Positions 52,714 to 62,421 of a stretch of DNA of 64,000 nt are shown here, one piece after another. A program made the position numbers and the translations under genes. Source of the stretch: Rhodothermales bacterium (lineage in GTDB: Bacteria > Bacteroidota > Rhodothermia > Rhodothermales > UBA10348); NCBI GenBank assembly GCA_028284865.1, contig JANQQV010000007.1, positions 230,607-294,606 of the forward strand. Direction: 5' to 3'. The notes under the pieces were generated by a model. That model was not told the DNA's origin, searched no databases, and was given only the letters and a program-made list of their open reading frames with translations. Every line of letters begins with the position of its first letter. The first letter of the stretch is position 1.

Positions 52714-53301
52714 TCATTCTTCCAGCCCGAACGTCTCCTTGACAACATTCCAGTCCGTCAAGTCGATATCCTGCTTTCCGTAGAAGTAGCCATCGATGAC
52801 GACGAGCTTCATCTCCCGGTCCGGAAGGCCGCCCAGATCGATCGCGTCCGTAGATGCCTCATAGAAGACTTCCAGGAATCCGACTTCGTATCCGAAGCCC
52901 AGAGAGATCGTGTAGTCAACCGCTGGCAAATCGGCACTCTCGACACCGAACGTGTACGGCATGGCCGTCCATGTGCCCTGGTCACGGAAGAACATCAGGA
53001 TGGCGCCATCATCGACGACACTTGCCGTCAGGTCAGGGACGTCGTACTGGACAGACGCAACCGCTCCGTTATAGACGGCATCAGCCATGAAGAAGTCGAA
53101 GCCAAGAGAAAACACATTGGCATTTCCAGGAGGCCCAACCGGTCCGCGTGGTCCTTCAGGACCCACACTGTCTTCGATGATGCAGCCAGTACTTGTGACG
53201 GCCAGTGTGATGGCCATGAGCCACTGTATGGATTGCCGCGCGGTTCGCTTCGCCGAGCGCTGTCTTAATCTTCGTGAGGATCGTTGTACGGATCGTTTCA
53301 T
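52714..53301 (-). CDS. Lipoprotein with short collagen-like motif
   Basis: 195 residues from the ATG at 53301; the track start at 53484 adds 61 unlikely residues. The first 27 residues are very basic (MKRSVQRSSRRLRQRSAKRT), then a hydrophobic core and lipobox VTSTGC (C40). Residues 47-59 are Gly-X-Y triplets (GPEGPRGPVGPPG), too short for a stable triple helix but shared with a group of Bacteroidota surface lipoproteins. The remainder is acidic, aromatic and strand-rich (VFSLGFDFFMADAVYNG). Function unknown; probably surface-exposed. Confidence 0.75.
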   Translation of the reverse strand: MKRSVQRSSRRLRQRSAKRTARQSIQWLMAITLAVTSTGCIIEDSVGPEGPRGPVGPPGNANVFSLGFDFFMADAVYNGAVASVQYDVPDLTASVVDDGAILMFFRDQGTWTAMPYTFGVESADLPAVDYTISLGFGYEVGFLEVFYEASTDAIDLGGLPDREMKLVVIDGYFYGKQDIDLTDWNVVKETFGLEE

Positions 53302-53729
53302 GGTCAACCTCCTGAGTCGGTTGGGTTTGGTAGAGGAAGGAGAAAGGTGAAGGAGCGTCTGAGCATTCCATGACCCCTTCTCCATCGGGACACCCGAACC
53401 CTTATCAAATGACAGACCGGATTGGCACCACGGAGCAAATCGTGCGATAGGACTCCTGAGGGCGTTTTTCAATGCGTGCTCCACTTCTCGTACTGTACAC
53501 CATCCTGTACAGCAACCGCCGCAGGCGCGCTCTCAGAAGGACGACCGCCGTCTTTTCGGGCCCCCGAAGTTCCTTGATCTCGAGCGGTTTCGGTGCGGAA
53601 CTACGTCCGAACCGACAACGAGGCGCACGCCGAAACCGTGGGTTGACTCGGTGGTTCTGAACCGGGCACTTCGCTTTCACCCGCAATACGGATGTACGTC
53701 TGACTGGGCGCATCCCAACACTCCGTGAC
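53302..53729. other. 428-bp intergenic region between divergent genes
   Basis: No credible gene: the ORFs in this stretch are Arg-rich shadows. It contains an inverted repeat CTGTACA-6-TGTACAG (53493-53512), which could be an operator for manC or for the divergent lipoprotein gene. The E. coli LexA pattern CTGT-N8-ACAG is not met because the spacing is 12. Confidence 0.5.
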
Positions 53730-54806
53730 ATGATCCACGCAGTCATCATGGCCGGCGGTATCGGCAGCCGCTTCTGGCCCCGTAGCCGACGCAATCACCC
53801 AAAGCAGTTTTTGTCCATTGTGGGCCAGGACACGCTCATCCAGGCAACAATCGGCCGCCTCAACGGCGTGATTCCGAATGAGAACATCCACATCGTCACC
53901 AACGAGCGGTATGTGGACACGACCCGCGACCAGCTCCCCATGTTGCCGCCCGAGAACATCCTGGCGGAGCCCATTAGTCGCAATACGGCACCGTGCATCA
54001 CGTACGCGGCGATGCATATCCACCAGAAGGACCCGGACGCAACCATGGTCGTCCTTCCGGCCGACCATGTGATCCAGGATGTGCGACGATTCCAGGAAAC
54101 GCTGACGGTCGGTATCGAGAAGGCGCAGGAGCATCGCAGTCTTGTCACGATCGGAATCGAACCTTCCTATCCGGCCACCGGCTACGGGTACATCCAGTTT
54201 GATCCGGAAGACCGGGACCCGGAAGGAAACCTGACCGCCCTGTTTGTCCGCACCTTTGCCGAGAAACCGAACCTGGAAACAGCCGAACGCTTCCTCGATT
54301 CGGGCGACTTCCTATGGAATAGCGGGATGTTCATCTGGCGAACGGACTCCATCCTCCAGAATGTCGAGCAACACCTTCCTGACGTCTACGACGCCTTCTC
54401 CTGGATGACCGCAACTGATGTGGACCTTGCGGATGAGAAGGCGCTTGAGAAATCGTTCTCCACCTGCCCGGCGATTTCTATCGACTACGGTGTCATGGAG
54501 CGAGCTGACAAGGTCTACGTGGTCCCTGGTGCATTCGACTGGAGTGACGTCGGCGACTGGAAAGCGGTCTACGATCTGTCGGACAAAGGAAAATCAGGCA
54601 ATGCCATTTCAGGTCAAGCAATCGTTCATGATGCTTCACGATGCTTGATTTCGGCCCAAGACCGTCTTGTTGCCGTAGTAGGATTGGATGACGTCGTTGT
54701 CGTTGATACCGAGGATGCCCTCCTGGTATGTCACCGGGATGCCACGCAGCGAGTGAAAAACGTGGTGGACTACCTCTACACCCACCGTCTGGACGACTAC
54801 GTATGA
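53730..54806 (+). CDS. manC: Mannose-1-phosphate guanylyltransferase
   Basis: Makes GDP-mannose from mannose 1-phosphate and GTP for polysaccharide or glycan synthesis. 358 residues, the short form lacking the C-terminal phosphomannose isomerase cupin. Nucleotide-binding signature AVIMAGGIGSRFWPRSRRNHPKQFL (quoted in part: AGGIGSRFWPRSRR), then VVLPADHVIQD, SYPATGYGYIQF, and ISIDYGVMERADKVYVVPG with WSDVGDWKAVYDL. Monocistronic, with manC product possibly feeding the GT2 and sugar transferase enzymes elsewhere in the window. Confidence 0.94.
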   Translation: MIHAVIMAGGIGSRFWPRSRRNHPKQFLSIVGQDTLIQATIGRLNGVIPNENIHIVTNERYVDTTRDQLPMLPPENILAEPISRNTAPCITYAAMHIHQKDPDATMVVLPADHVIQDVRRFQETLTVGIEKAQEHRSLVTIGIEPSYPATGYGYIQFDPEDRDPEGNLTALFVRTFAEKPNLETAERFLDSGDFLWNSGMFIWRTDSILQNVEQHLPDVYDAFSWMTATDVDLADEKALEKSFSTCPAISIDYGVMERADKVYVVPGAFDWSDVGDWKAVYDLSDKGKSGNAISGQAIVHDASRCLISAQDRLVAVVGLDDVVVVDTEDALLVCHRDATQRVKNVVDYLYTHRLDDYV

Positions 54807-54881
54807 TGCGCGTCTAACCTCCTCACAATCTTTACATGTAACACGCATCCCACCGGGGACACTGACGTACTGGTCGCATCA

Positions 54882-54895
54882 TGACCCGTCGGTCA
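54882..54895. promoter_or_regulatory. Candidate TetR operator upstream of the efflux operon
   Basis: TGACC-CGTC-GGTCA, perfect 5-base arms, ending 49 bp before the tetR start. This is the size and symmetry of many TetR-family operators. A second short palindrome, TTACATGTAA, lies at 54832-54841. Both sit in the only leader of the tetR-tolC-adaptor-RND operon, so autoregulation is plausible. Confidence 0.45.
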
Positions 54896-54944
54896 CCTTT
54901 TGAACTGATCGTCCATCTGGGCGCCAGTCCTTACCCCGGTTTGC

Positions 54945-55646
54945 ATGGAACAGCCATCCGAATCCCTCTCCCGTCGCGAACGGGAACGAAAAGCGCGTCG
55001 AGCTGAAATGCTCGCAGCTGCTCAAGAGGTATTTGCAGAGAAAGGCTATAACAACGCCACCCTGGAAGAAGTCGCCGCTCGCGCGGAGTTCGGCAAGGGT
55101 ACGCTCTACAACTACTTCCCCGGTGGCAAGCAGGAGATCCTCCTGGCCATCGTGGAGCACTTTCACGACGAGTTGTGCTCTTTGATCACGCGGACATTCG
55201 ACGCGAATGGCAGCGTTGATTTTCGGACTTCCCTCACTTCGTTCTTCGAAGACACTTTCGCCTTTTTCCTGGAGCGATCGGAGCTCTTTCTGACCTTGCT
55301 TCAGGAAGCGCACCGAATTGGGCTGAGCGACGACCCCGAACCTCGCCAGTTCTTTGGTGAGCAACGTGAAAGAGCGATCCGTGCGCTGGCTATTCCGCTT
55401 GAGGAGGCCATGCATCGCGGAGAAATCCGTCGATCCTCCCCCCGATTATTGGCCCACATGATTCTGGTGAACCTGAATGGAGCCCAGATGAAGGCCTGCA
55501 TGTCCCGGGACACGGCAACCGACTTCCCGTCATCGGCCTCATCGATGGCCCAATTCCTGACCGCTTTGATGCTCGATGGTGTCGGGCACCGTACGCACGA
55601 CACGCCATCTCGTCCATCACCCGGCCGAATGGCTGTCTCCTCCTGA
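54945..55646 (+). CDS. TetR-family regulator of the efflux operon
   Basis: 233 residues. N-terminal DNA-binding domain: RRAEMLAAAQEVFAEKGYNNATLEEVAARAEFGKGTLYNYF (quoted here for location only in part: GYNNATLEEVAARAEFGKGT), about residues 17-60, followed by an all-helical ligand domain. First gene of a same-strand run with a TolC protein 34 bp downstream, then adaptor and RND pump, the arrangement of AcrR-like local repressors. Ligand unknown. Confidence 0.92.
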   Translation: MEQPSESLSRRERERKARRAEMLAAAQEVFAEKGYNNATLEEVAARAEFGKGTLYNYFPGGKQEILLAIVEHFHDELCSLITRTFDANGSVDFRTSLTSFFEDTFAFFLERSELFLTLLQEAHRIGLSDDPEPRQFFGEQRERAIRALAIPLEEAMHRGEIRRSSPRLLAHMILVNLNGAQMKACMSRDTATDFPSSASSMAQFLTALMLDGVGHRTHDTPSRPSPGRMAVSS

Positions 55647-55680
55647 TCTCTACCCGCCTACTGGTCGAACCAGACCGCTT

Positions 55681-57249
55681 ATGAAATCCCGATTCTCAAT
55701 TCTCCTGATTCTAGCGCTTCTTGCGACCCCATTCGGGACGCCTCAGGCTGCTGCCCAGGACACTGACTCAGAAATCGTCCTGACGCTTGACGAAGCCGTC
55801 CAGGTCGCCTTGATCCAGAATCTGGCCCTCCAGAATGCCCGGCTCGAGCTGGACAACGGTGTAGCCCAGGTTCGAGAAGGCTGGGCCGAGCTGTTTCCGC
55901 AGATGGACATCAATGCCTCGTACACCCGGAATATCCGACAGGCCAATCCATTTGCAGGGTCCCAGGCCGGCGGTCTGTTCCAATCACTCGGCTTCCTTGA
56001 CTGGTTAGCCTACAATGAGCAGGCTCGCACGGATGGCCAAGCGTCCACGGACCCGATATCGGCAGAAGAATTCTTCTTCCGTCAGGCCCAGGGACTAGAA
56101 CAAGCTGGCGTCACATTCGAAAGCAGCGACAACCCTTTTGCGGTCCCGAGCGTGTATATCGCCGGATTGACCATCAACCAGAAACTGATTGACGGCCGTG
56201 TCTTTCTCGGTGCGTATGGAGCATCCAAATGGCTGCGCCCATTCAATGAAGAAGGTGCCCGCCGCCAGGAGCAACTGGTAGTACGAGATGTCAAGAATGC
56301 CTGGTATGCTGCCCTGCTGGCGGAATCCCAGGTTCGCGTCAGCGAAACCAGTGTCGAACGCGCACAGCGCACGCTGAATGAAGTGGCTCGACAAGTCACT
56401 CAGGGCGTGGCACCGAAATTCCAGCGCCTGTCGGCCGAAGTTGAGGTTTCAAACCTGGAGACGGCGCTCGTGCAGGCCCAGATCGCGGAAGAGGCAGCCA
56501 AGGACAATCTGAAGCTTCTTCTGGGGATGACCAGCAGCCACCAGATCAGCCTGCGAGGCAGTCTGGAAGCTGCCATGCGAACGGACTATATGGTGGATTC
56601 GAGTGAAGAGTCCGCGGCGACGGCCCTCACTCGCCGCCCAGACCTGAAGCAGGCAGAGATCGGCATCGAGCTGGAGAAGATCCAGTTGCGGGTCGTGAAG
56701 TCGGAGTACATCCCGAACGTCAATGCGTTTGCCAATTTCAATGTGCTGGGCAATATCCCGGACAACCGGTTTACGTACAGTTCGGTTGATGGCAATCCGT
56801 TCCAGTTTACCTCGGCGGAGCTCGGGTACTTCGACGATGCCTACTGGGATCGCAGTACCAGCGTCGGTCTCAGTCTGACCTGGAATGTGTTCAATGGCCT
56901 GGCCTCCCACCGTCGCGTCCAGCAGCGCAAGATTGCGATCCGGCAAGCAGAAAACGACCTCGAATTCCTGACGCGCTCCATTCGGGTGGAAGTCGATCAG
57001 AATCTGCGCAACCTGCGTGCTGCCCATCGCCGCATGCAGACTCAGCAGAAGAACCTGGATAACGCCCGCCTCAATTTCGAGTACGCTGAAACCCGCCTTC
57101 GCGAAGGTGTGGCCACGCCCCTCGAGGTCAGGGAAGCCTCAGATCAGCTGGATCTGACCCAATTGAATTATCTGCAGGCCGTCCACGACGTCCTGGTCGC
57201 ACAGAGCACGTACGAAGCCGCTATCGGTCAGCCCGCAACGGACCGCTAA
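55681..57249 (+). CDS. TolC-family outer-membrane efflux channel
   Basis: 522 residues from the ATG at 55681 (MKSRFSILLILALLATPFGT); the track start at 55576 overlaps tetR. Signal peptide cleaved near AAAQ. Two internally homologous halves of long helices and strands: LDEAVQVALIQNLALQNARLEL and REGWAELFPQMDINASYTRN in the first, RRPDLKQAEIGIELEKIQLR and LNYLQAVHDVLVAQSTYEAA in the second. Forms the outer-membrane exit duct of the tripartite pump encoded by the next two genes. Confidence 0.93.
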   Translation: MKSRFSILLILALLATPFGTPQAAAQDTDSEIVLTLDEAVQVALIQNLALQNARLELDNGVAQVREGWAELFPQMDINASYTRNIRQANPFAGSQAGGLFQSLGFLDWLAYNEQARTDGQASTDPISAEEFFFRQAQGLEQAGVTFESSDNPFAVPSVYIAGLTINQKLIDGRVFLGAYGASKWLRPFNEEGARRQEQLVVRDVKNAWYAALLAESQVRVSETSVERAQRTLNEVARQVTQGVAPKFQRLSAEVEVSNLETALVQAQIAEEAAKDNLKLLLGMTSSHQISLRGSLEAAMRTDYMVDSSEESAATALTRRPDLKQAEIGIELEKIQLRVVKSEYIPNVNAFANFNVLGNIPDNRFTYSSVDGNPFQFTSAELGYFDDAYWDRSTSVGLSLTWNVFNGLASHRRVQQRKIAIRQAENDLEFLTRSIRVEVDQNLRNLRAAHRRMQTQQKNLDNARLNFEYAETRLREGVATPLEVREASDQLDLTQLNYLQAVHDVLVAQSTYEAAIGQPATDR

Positions 57250-57307
57250 CCCCTCTTTTTGCCCACTGAAGACCGGATCCAATCCGATTCTGATCAGAGC
57301 CAACACC

Positions 57308-58468
57308 ATGAATCGTTTCATCTCCCGCCTTTTTCTTCCCCTCTTCCTGGTCGCCTTTGTCACCGTGGTGGCAACAGGGTGCGGCTCAGAAGCCGACACG
57401 TCCGAGGCAACTCCGGATGCTGAAGCCGCAGCCGAGCCCGCTGCCGCAGCTCCAGAAGGCCGTACGGCTCGCGTATCCGTCGCAGTCGTTGAGCGCTCCT
57501 CATTCGTAGAGGTGACGCCAATCACTGGAACCCTGTCGGCACCCAACGATGCCATGCTGTCCTCCCAGTCAGCCGGAACCGTGACGGAGCTCGTCAGCCT
57601 CGGCTCGAGAGTCAACGAGGGCGATGTCATCGCACGCCTCGACGACCGACTGATTCGCGCAGCCCTGGAGCAGGCCCGCGCCGGTCTGGAATCTGCCGAG
57701 TCTCAGGCCCGCCTCGCCGAAGACTCTTTCCGCCGTCAGGAGCCGCTCTATCAGGACTCCATCATTTCTGCCATCGAGTACGAAAACGTCCTCTCCGCAC
57801 GGAATCAGGCTCGGGCAGCTCTGAGCCAGGCGGAAGCTGCCGTGGCCCAGGCCGAACAGCAACTCGAATACACGTTCATCCGGGCGCCATTCGGTGGCAG
57901 CGTGGAATCCAGAGAGGTTGAAAAGGGCGAACAGGTCTTGCCCGGTACGCCGATCGCACGCGTGGTGAACACCCGACAGCTCAAGGTCACGGCGGGTGTG
58001 CCAGAGGCTTTCTCGGGCGACATTCGGCGCGGCAGCCCGGCTCAGGTCGTGGTGAAGGCCCTGGATGCACAGCCAATCGATGCGGTCATCGCATTCGCCG
58101 GTAGTGTCGTCGATCCCAGAAACCGCACGTTCTCGATCGAAATCGATCTGGACAACACGAGCGGCGACATGAAGCCCGCCATGATCGTGGACGTTTTCGT
58201 CACACGACGGGTTCTCGAGGATCAGGTCGTCATCCCTCAGACGTCCATCCTTCGCGATGAAAACGGGTCGAGCGTGTATCTCGCCGTCGATTCCGCTGAG
58301 GGAACGGTCACCGAACGACGTGCCATCCAGCTCGGCCCCTCGTACCAGGGCCGAACGGTCGTGACGTCCGGTCTCGAATCAGGTGATCGCGTAATCACGA
58401 CGGGCCAGACGCTTGTCGCCGAAGGTGATCTCGTGGAGATCGCGAACGCAATGGCGCTCGCCAACTAA
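57308..58468 (+). CDS. RND efflux periplasmic adaptor, lipoprotein
   Basis: 386 residues. Lipoprotein signal FLVAFVTVVATGC (C25), an Ala/Glu-rich linker, then the adaptor layout: barrel-lipoyl half (TGTLSAPNDAMLSSQSAGTV, LGSRVNEGDVIARLDD), a helical hairpin (about 115-185, ALEQARAGLESAESQARLAE), the second lipoyl half (IRAPFGGSVESREVEKGEQV), a beta-barrel and the membrane-proximal domain (VVIPQTSILRDENGSSVYLAV). Joins the TolC channel to the RND pump. 58 bp after tolC, 54 bp before the pump gene. Confidence 0.94.
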   Translation: MNRFISRLFLPLFLVAFVTVVATGCGSEADTSEATPDAEAAAEPAAAAPEGRTARVSVAVVERSSFVEVTPITGTLSAPNDAMLSSQSAGTVTELVSLGSRVNEGDVIARLDDRLIRAALEQARAGLESAESQARLAEDSFRRQEPLYQDSIISAIEYENVLSARNQARAALSQAEAAVAQAEQQLEYTFIRAPFGGSVESREVEKGEQVLPGTPIARVVNTRQLKVTAGVPEAFSGDIRRGSPAQVVVKALDAQPIDAVIAFAGSVVDPRNRTFSIEIDLDNTSGDMKPAMIVDVFVTRRVLEDQVVIPQTSILRDENGSSVYLAVDSAEGTVTERRAIQLGPSYQGRTVVTSGLESGDRVITTGQTLVAEGDLVEIANAMALAN

Positions 58469-58522
58469 TCAGGATGCCGCTGAACCGGTTCTCAGAACCG
58501 GAGCCAATCAACGAAGACGGAA

Positions 58523-61500
58523 ATGAGAATTACAGACACTGCCATCAAGTACAGGACCTCCATTTTGGTCCTGACGGTCGTCCTGATCTTGGGTGGCATC
58601 TACAGTTACACGACGATCCCCAAGGAGGCCAACCCCTCCATCGAGGTACCCAATATTGTGGTGACCACGGTGTACCCTGGCGCCGCTCCTGACGACGTCG
58701 AATCGCTGATCACGCAGGAGATCGAGAGCGAAATTCAGGGGATCAACGGTATCAAGGATATCCGTTCGACTTCCACGGAGGGTGTTTCTTCCATCGTGGT
58801 CGAATTCGAGCCCGATGTCTCTATCGATGAGGCATTCAGCAAGGTTCGAGACAAGGTCGACATCGCCAAGGCTGATCTGCCAACCGACGTTGAAGAACCA
58901 CTCGTCAGCGAGATCGACTTTGATGACTTCCCCATCCTGGTGGTCAATCTGTCTGCCCCCTACCCGCTCACGCGTCTGAAACGTGTAGCAGAGGACCTCG
59001 AAGACGAATTGGAAGCCATCCCGAGCGTCCTTGAGGTCGATGTGATTGGAGGACTTGACCGGGAGGTTCAGATCAATGTCGACCTGGCGAAGCTACAGGG
59101 CTACAACCTGACCTACATGGACCTGGTCAACGCGGTGTTTGATGAGAACACGAACTTGCCGGGGGGCTCGATCGACGTGGATGAGATGAACTATCTCGTC
59201 CGCATTGACGGCGAAATCGTCTCTCCTGACGAACTCAAGGACCTGGTCATTGCCAGCCCGAACGGTGTCCCTGTGTACGTCCGGGACGTTGCCGAGGTGG
59301 ACTTCGGGTTCGCCGAACGTGGTTCGTACTCCCGTCTGGCCATCTTCAAGGAAGAGGACGCCAACGAAGAGCTCTACGACCTTCCTGCAGAGCAGCAGGG
59401 TATGAACCAGGTCATCAGCCTCAACGTCAAAAAGCGCTCCGGAGACAACATTCTGGAGACTGTTGAGCAGGTGGACGCCGTCCTTGACGGGTTTGTCTTC
59501 CCGTCGGGTACGCAGATCATTATCACAGGCGACCAATCTGTGTTTGTCGAAGACCTGATCTCCGATTTGGAGAACAACATCATCTCCGGTCTGATTTTCG
59601 TCATCGCCGTCCTGTTGTTCTTCCTGGGCGCCCGAAATGCCACACTGGTCGGCATGGCCATTCCGCTCTCGATGTTCATCTCGTTCATTGTATTCCAGGC
59701 GCTGGGCTATACCCTGAACTTCATCATCCTCTTCTCGATGATCATTGCCCTGGGGATGCTGGTGGACAATGCCATCGTGATCGTGGAGAACATATATCGA
59801 TTCAGGGAAGAAGGGTATTCCCGATTCGATGCGGCCAAGAAAGGAACCGCAGAAGTGGCTGGGGCTGTGATCGCGTCGACAGCCACCACCGTCGCAGTGT
59901 TCGTCCCCATGTTGTTCTGGCCGGGCATCATCGGCGAGTTCATGAGCTGGATGCCACTGACATTGATCGTGACGCTGATCTGTTCGCTGTTCGTGGCCAT
60001 CATCATCAACCCCGTCATCACGGGGGTATTTGTTCGCCTCGAAGGCGAAGAGCAGCCTGAACGGACACCCACGGCAAAACGCGTGGGAATCGCGGTCGTT
60101 GCCGTGCTCGGCCTCATGTTGGCGCTTGCCAACTGGAAGACCTTCGTCGTCATTGCTGTCGCCGTACCTGTGGTTGTTTTCCTCCACAGGAAGGTGTTCA
60201 AGCCGGTCGGTGACAATTTCGTGCGCACAGGACTGCCCAGAATCGTGGATCGGTACCGCTCCTTCCTGACTTGGATGTTGCGTCGTGATTATTCCGGAAA
60301 ACGGTCGCTGCTGCGCAATGTCGCGTCGTTGTCCGCTTTCACTGCCGGATTTGTTCTGCTGCTGCTGGGTCAGTTGCTCTCTGGATCCCTCGGCGCCGCG
60401 GCAGGCTCTGTTTTAATGATCCCCGGTGGAGTCTTGCTCGTGCTGGGCATATTGGGCATCCTGTTCCACACCTTCGAGGCCATGTTGCTTGGCAAAATGA
60501 GCAGTGTACGGGCTGGTGGCGTCTTTTTTCTGGTTTCCGCGACATTCCTCGGCCTGATGGCCCTATTGGACAAGGATGTTGATCCGACCACGGCGGTTGA
60601 ATTGCTCGTCTTCCCGCTCATCATCGTCGCCGCAGGCTTCGTGGGCAAGCTGTTCATCAAGCGCACGCAGCTCGTACTGACCGACAATCGCTCGCTGCTG
60701 CTCAATAGCTCGTTGGGTGCGCTGATCCTGATCATCGTCATGTTCGTGCTCGCACCAACCGGTGTCGAGTTCTTCCCGACCACGTCTCCGCGTCAGGTGC
60801 TCGTGACCGCGGAAGGACCGCTCGGCATGAACCTCGATGCATCCAACGAAATCGCTGAAGAAGCGCGCCGACGACTTGAGTCATTGCTCAACGACAATGA
60901 CAATGCGAGCGAGAACGTCAAGAACATGATCGTCAACGTGGGTGTGAGTGCTGACGCGCAGTTTGGCGGTACCGCTGCGAGTCCGGAACGCTCCCGCATC
61001 ACCATGAATCTGGTTGACTATCCAGACCGAGCCGAGGATAGCTTCATTACCCTTAATCGGATTCGAGACGAACTCCAGGGCATTCCTGGGGCAGAGATCA
61101 CGATCGACAAAGACCAGGACGGTCCACCGACCGGGGCTCCTGTGAATATTGAAATCACGGGAACGGACTTTGCCGTCATTCGCGAGATTGCTCAAGACGT
61201 AAAAGACATTCTTGTCGATGCGTCTGAGTCAGGAACCGTGCCGGGACTCGTAGACATTGAAGACAACCTGAATGCTGGACGTCCCGAGCTGGAAGTCGTA
61301 ATTGATCGTGAACGGGCGGCACGCTTTGACCTCTCGACGCGCCAGATCGCTCAGACGGTTCGATCCGCGGTCAACGGTATTGAGGCTGGCAAGTATCGCG
61401 ATGGGGACGACGAATACGACATCATCGTGCGACTTCGGGAGTCTGACCGGGCCAGCCTGGAGAGCCTCCAGAATCTGACCATCATGGAAGAAGGCACGCA

Positions 61501-62350
61501 GATTCCGCTTACGGCCGTAGCCGACCTTGAAGTCGGCGGTGGCTTGGGCAGTATCACCCGACTCGATCTGCAGCGCGTTGCTGTGGTCACCGGTCAGGCC
61601 GCGCCTGGATTCAACAGCGCCGCCATCCTTGCTCAGGTGCAGGCAATCGTTCAGCCGTACGAGGCGGAGATGCCAGCCGGTTATTCGCTGGCCTATACCG
61701 GCGAGAACGAGGAGCAGGCTGAGTCCTTCGGATTCTTGAGTGTGGTCCTTCTGGTTGGAGTCTCGTTGATCTTCATGATCATGATTGCCCAGTTCAACCA
61801 CGTCTCCTCCCCCTTCATCATCATGGTGGCGGTTGGGTTCTCGCTGATTGGCGTGCTTCTGGGATTGATCCTGACACGCACGCCATTCGGTCTGATGACC
61901 TTCATCGGGGTCATATCCCTGGCGGGGATCGTGGTAAACAACAACATTGTTCTGATCGACTACACGATGCAGTTGCGTGATCGGGGCATGGAGAAGCAGA
62001 AGGCTATCATCGAGGCAGGCGCGACTCGTCTGCGTCCGGTACTGCTCACCGCCATGACGACGGTACTGGGTCTGATTCCGCTGACGTTTGGTATCAACAT
62101 CGACTTCGTTGGCCTGCTGACGGATCTGGATCCCAACTTCCAGTTCGGATCAGAGAACACGCAGTTCTGGGGCCCGATGGGAACAGCCATCATCTCGGGA
62201 TTGACGTTTGCCACCTTCCTGACCCTGGTCATTGTGCCCGTGTTGTATTCGGTGTTCGACTCGCTGGCCATCCGTATGCAGTACGCATTCCGCGGAGCCG
62301 AAGACGCCGAAGCACATCTCGTGGCTGGTCACGGAACGTCCGCTGAATGA
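58523..62350 (+). CDS. RND efflux pump with large central membrane insertion
   Basis: Proton-driven inner-membrane exporter, AcrB superfamily. 1275 residues against about 1030-1050 usual. N-terminal half is standard: VPNIVVTTVYPGAAPDDVES, the docking loops and TM2-6. Helix 4 reads IALGMLVDNAIVIVEN, i.e. Asp-Asn where AcrB has Asp-Asp. From about residue 505 to 745, between TM6 and TM7, lie roughly six extra hydrophobic stretches (e.g. GSVLMIPGGVLLVLGILGIL and AVELLVFPLIIVAAGFVGKLF). Porter domains and TM8-12 follow; helix 10 reads GIVVNNNIVLIDY, lacking the relay Lys of AcrB. Substrate unknown. Third structural gene of the TetR-controlled operon. Confidence 0.93.
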   Translation: MRITDTAIKYRTSILVLTVVLILGGIYSYTTIPKEANPSIEVPNIVVTTVYPGAAPDDVESLITQEIESEIQGINGIKDIRSTSTEGVSSIVVEFEPDVSIDEAFSKVRDKVDIAKADLPTDVEEPLVSEIDFDDFPILVVNLSAPYPLTRLKRVAEDLEDELEAIPSVLEVDVIGGLDREVQINVDLAKLQGYNLTYMDLVNAVFDENTNLPGGSIDVDEMNYLVRIDGEIVSPDELKDLVIASPNGVPVYVRDVAEVDFGFAERGSYSRLAIFKEEDANEELYDLPAEQQGMNQVISLNVKKRSGDNILETVEQVDAVLDGFVFPSGTQIIITGDQSVFVEDLISDLENNIISGLIFVIAVLLFFLGARNATLVGMAIPLSMFISFIVFQALGYTLNFIILFSMIIALGMLVDNAIVIVENIYRFREEGYSRFDAAKKGTAEVAGAVIASTATTVAVFVPMLFWPGIIGEFMSWMPLTLIVTLICSLFVAIIINPVITGVFVRLEGEEQPERTPTAKRVGIAVVAVLGLMLALANWKTFVVIAVAVPVVVFLHRKVFKPVGDNFVRTGLPRIVDRYRSFLTWMLRRDYSGKRSLLRNVASLSAFTAGFVLLLLGQLLSGSLGAAAGSVLMIPGGVLLVLGILGILFHTFEAMLLGKMSSVRAGGVFFLVSATFLGLMALLDKDVDPTTAVELLVFPLIIVAAGFVGKLFIKRTQLVLTDNRSLLLNSSLGALILIIVMFVLAPTGVEFFPTTSPRQVLVTAEGPLGMNLDASNEIAEEARRRLESLLNDNDNASENVKNMIVNVGVSADAQFGGTAASPERSRITMNLVDYPDRAEDSFITLNRIRDELQGIPGAEITIDKDQDGPPTGAPVNIEITGTDFAVIREIAQDVKDILVDASESGTVPGLVDIEDNLNAGRPELEVVIDRERAARFDLSTRQIAQTVRSAVNGIEAGKYRDGDDEYDIIVRLRESDRASLESLQNLTIMEEGTQIPLTAVADLEVGGGLGSITRLDLQRVAVVTGQAAPGFNSAAILAQVQAIVQPYEAEMPAGYSLAYTGENEEQAESFGFLSVVLLVGVSLIFMIMIAQFNHVSSPFIIMVAVGFSLIGVLLGLILTRTPFGLMTFIGVISLAGIVVNNNIVLIDYTMQLRDRGMEKQKAIIEAGATRLRPVLLTAMTTVLGLIPLTFGINIDFVGLLTDLDPNFQFGSENTQFWGPMGTAIISGLTFATFLTLVIVPVLYSVFDSLAIRMQYAFRGAEDAEAHLVAGHGTSAE

Positions 62351-62421
62351 ACGCGTCTTTGAGCCACTTCCATTCGAGGGCCCGAATCGGGCCCCTCTGA
62401 ACGAGAGAGGCCCAAACGCGC

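Noticed and set aside
53493-53512. Possible LexA/SOS box (CTGT...ACAG)
   Set aside because: The spacing is 12 rather than 8 bases and neither flanking gene is an SOS function.
59093-60187. 364-residue minus-strand ORF inside the RND pump gene
   Set aside because: Asp/His/Glu-rich product without any domain, fully antisense to a conserved pump region.
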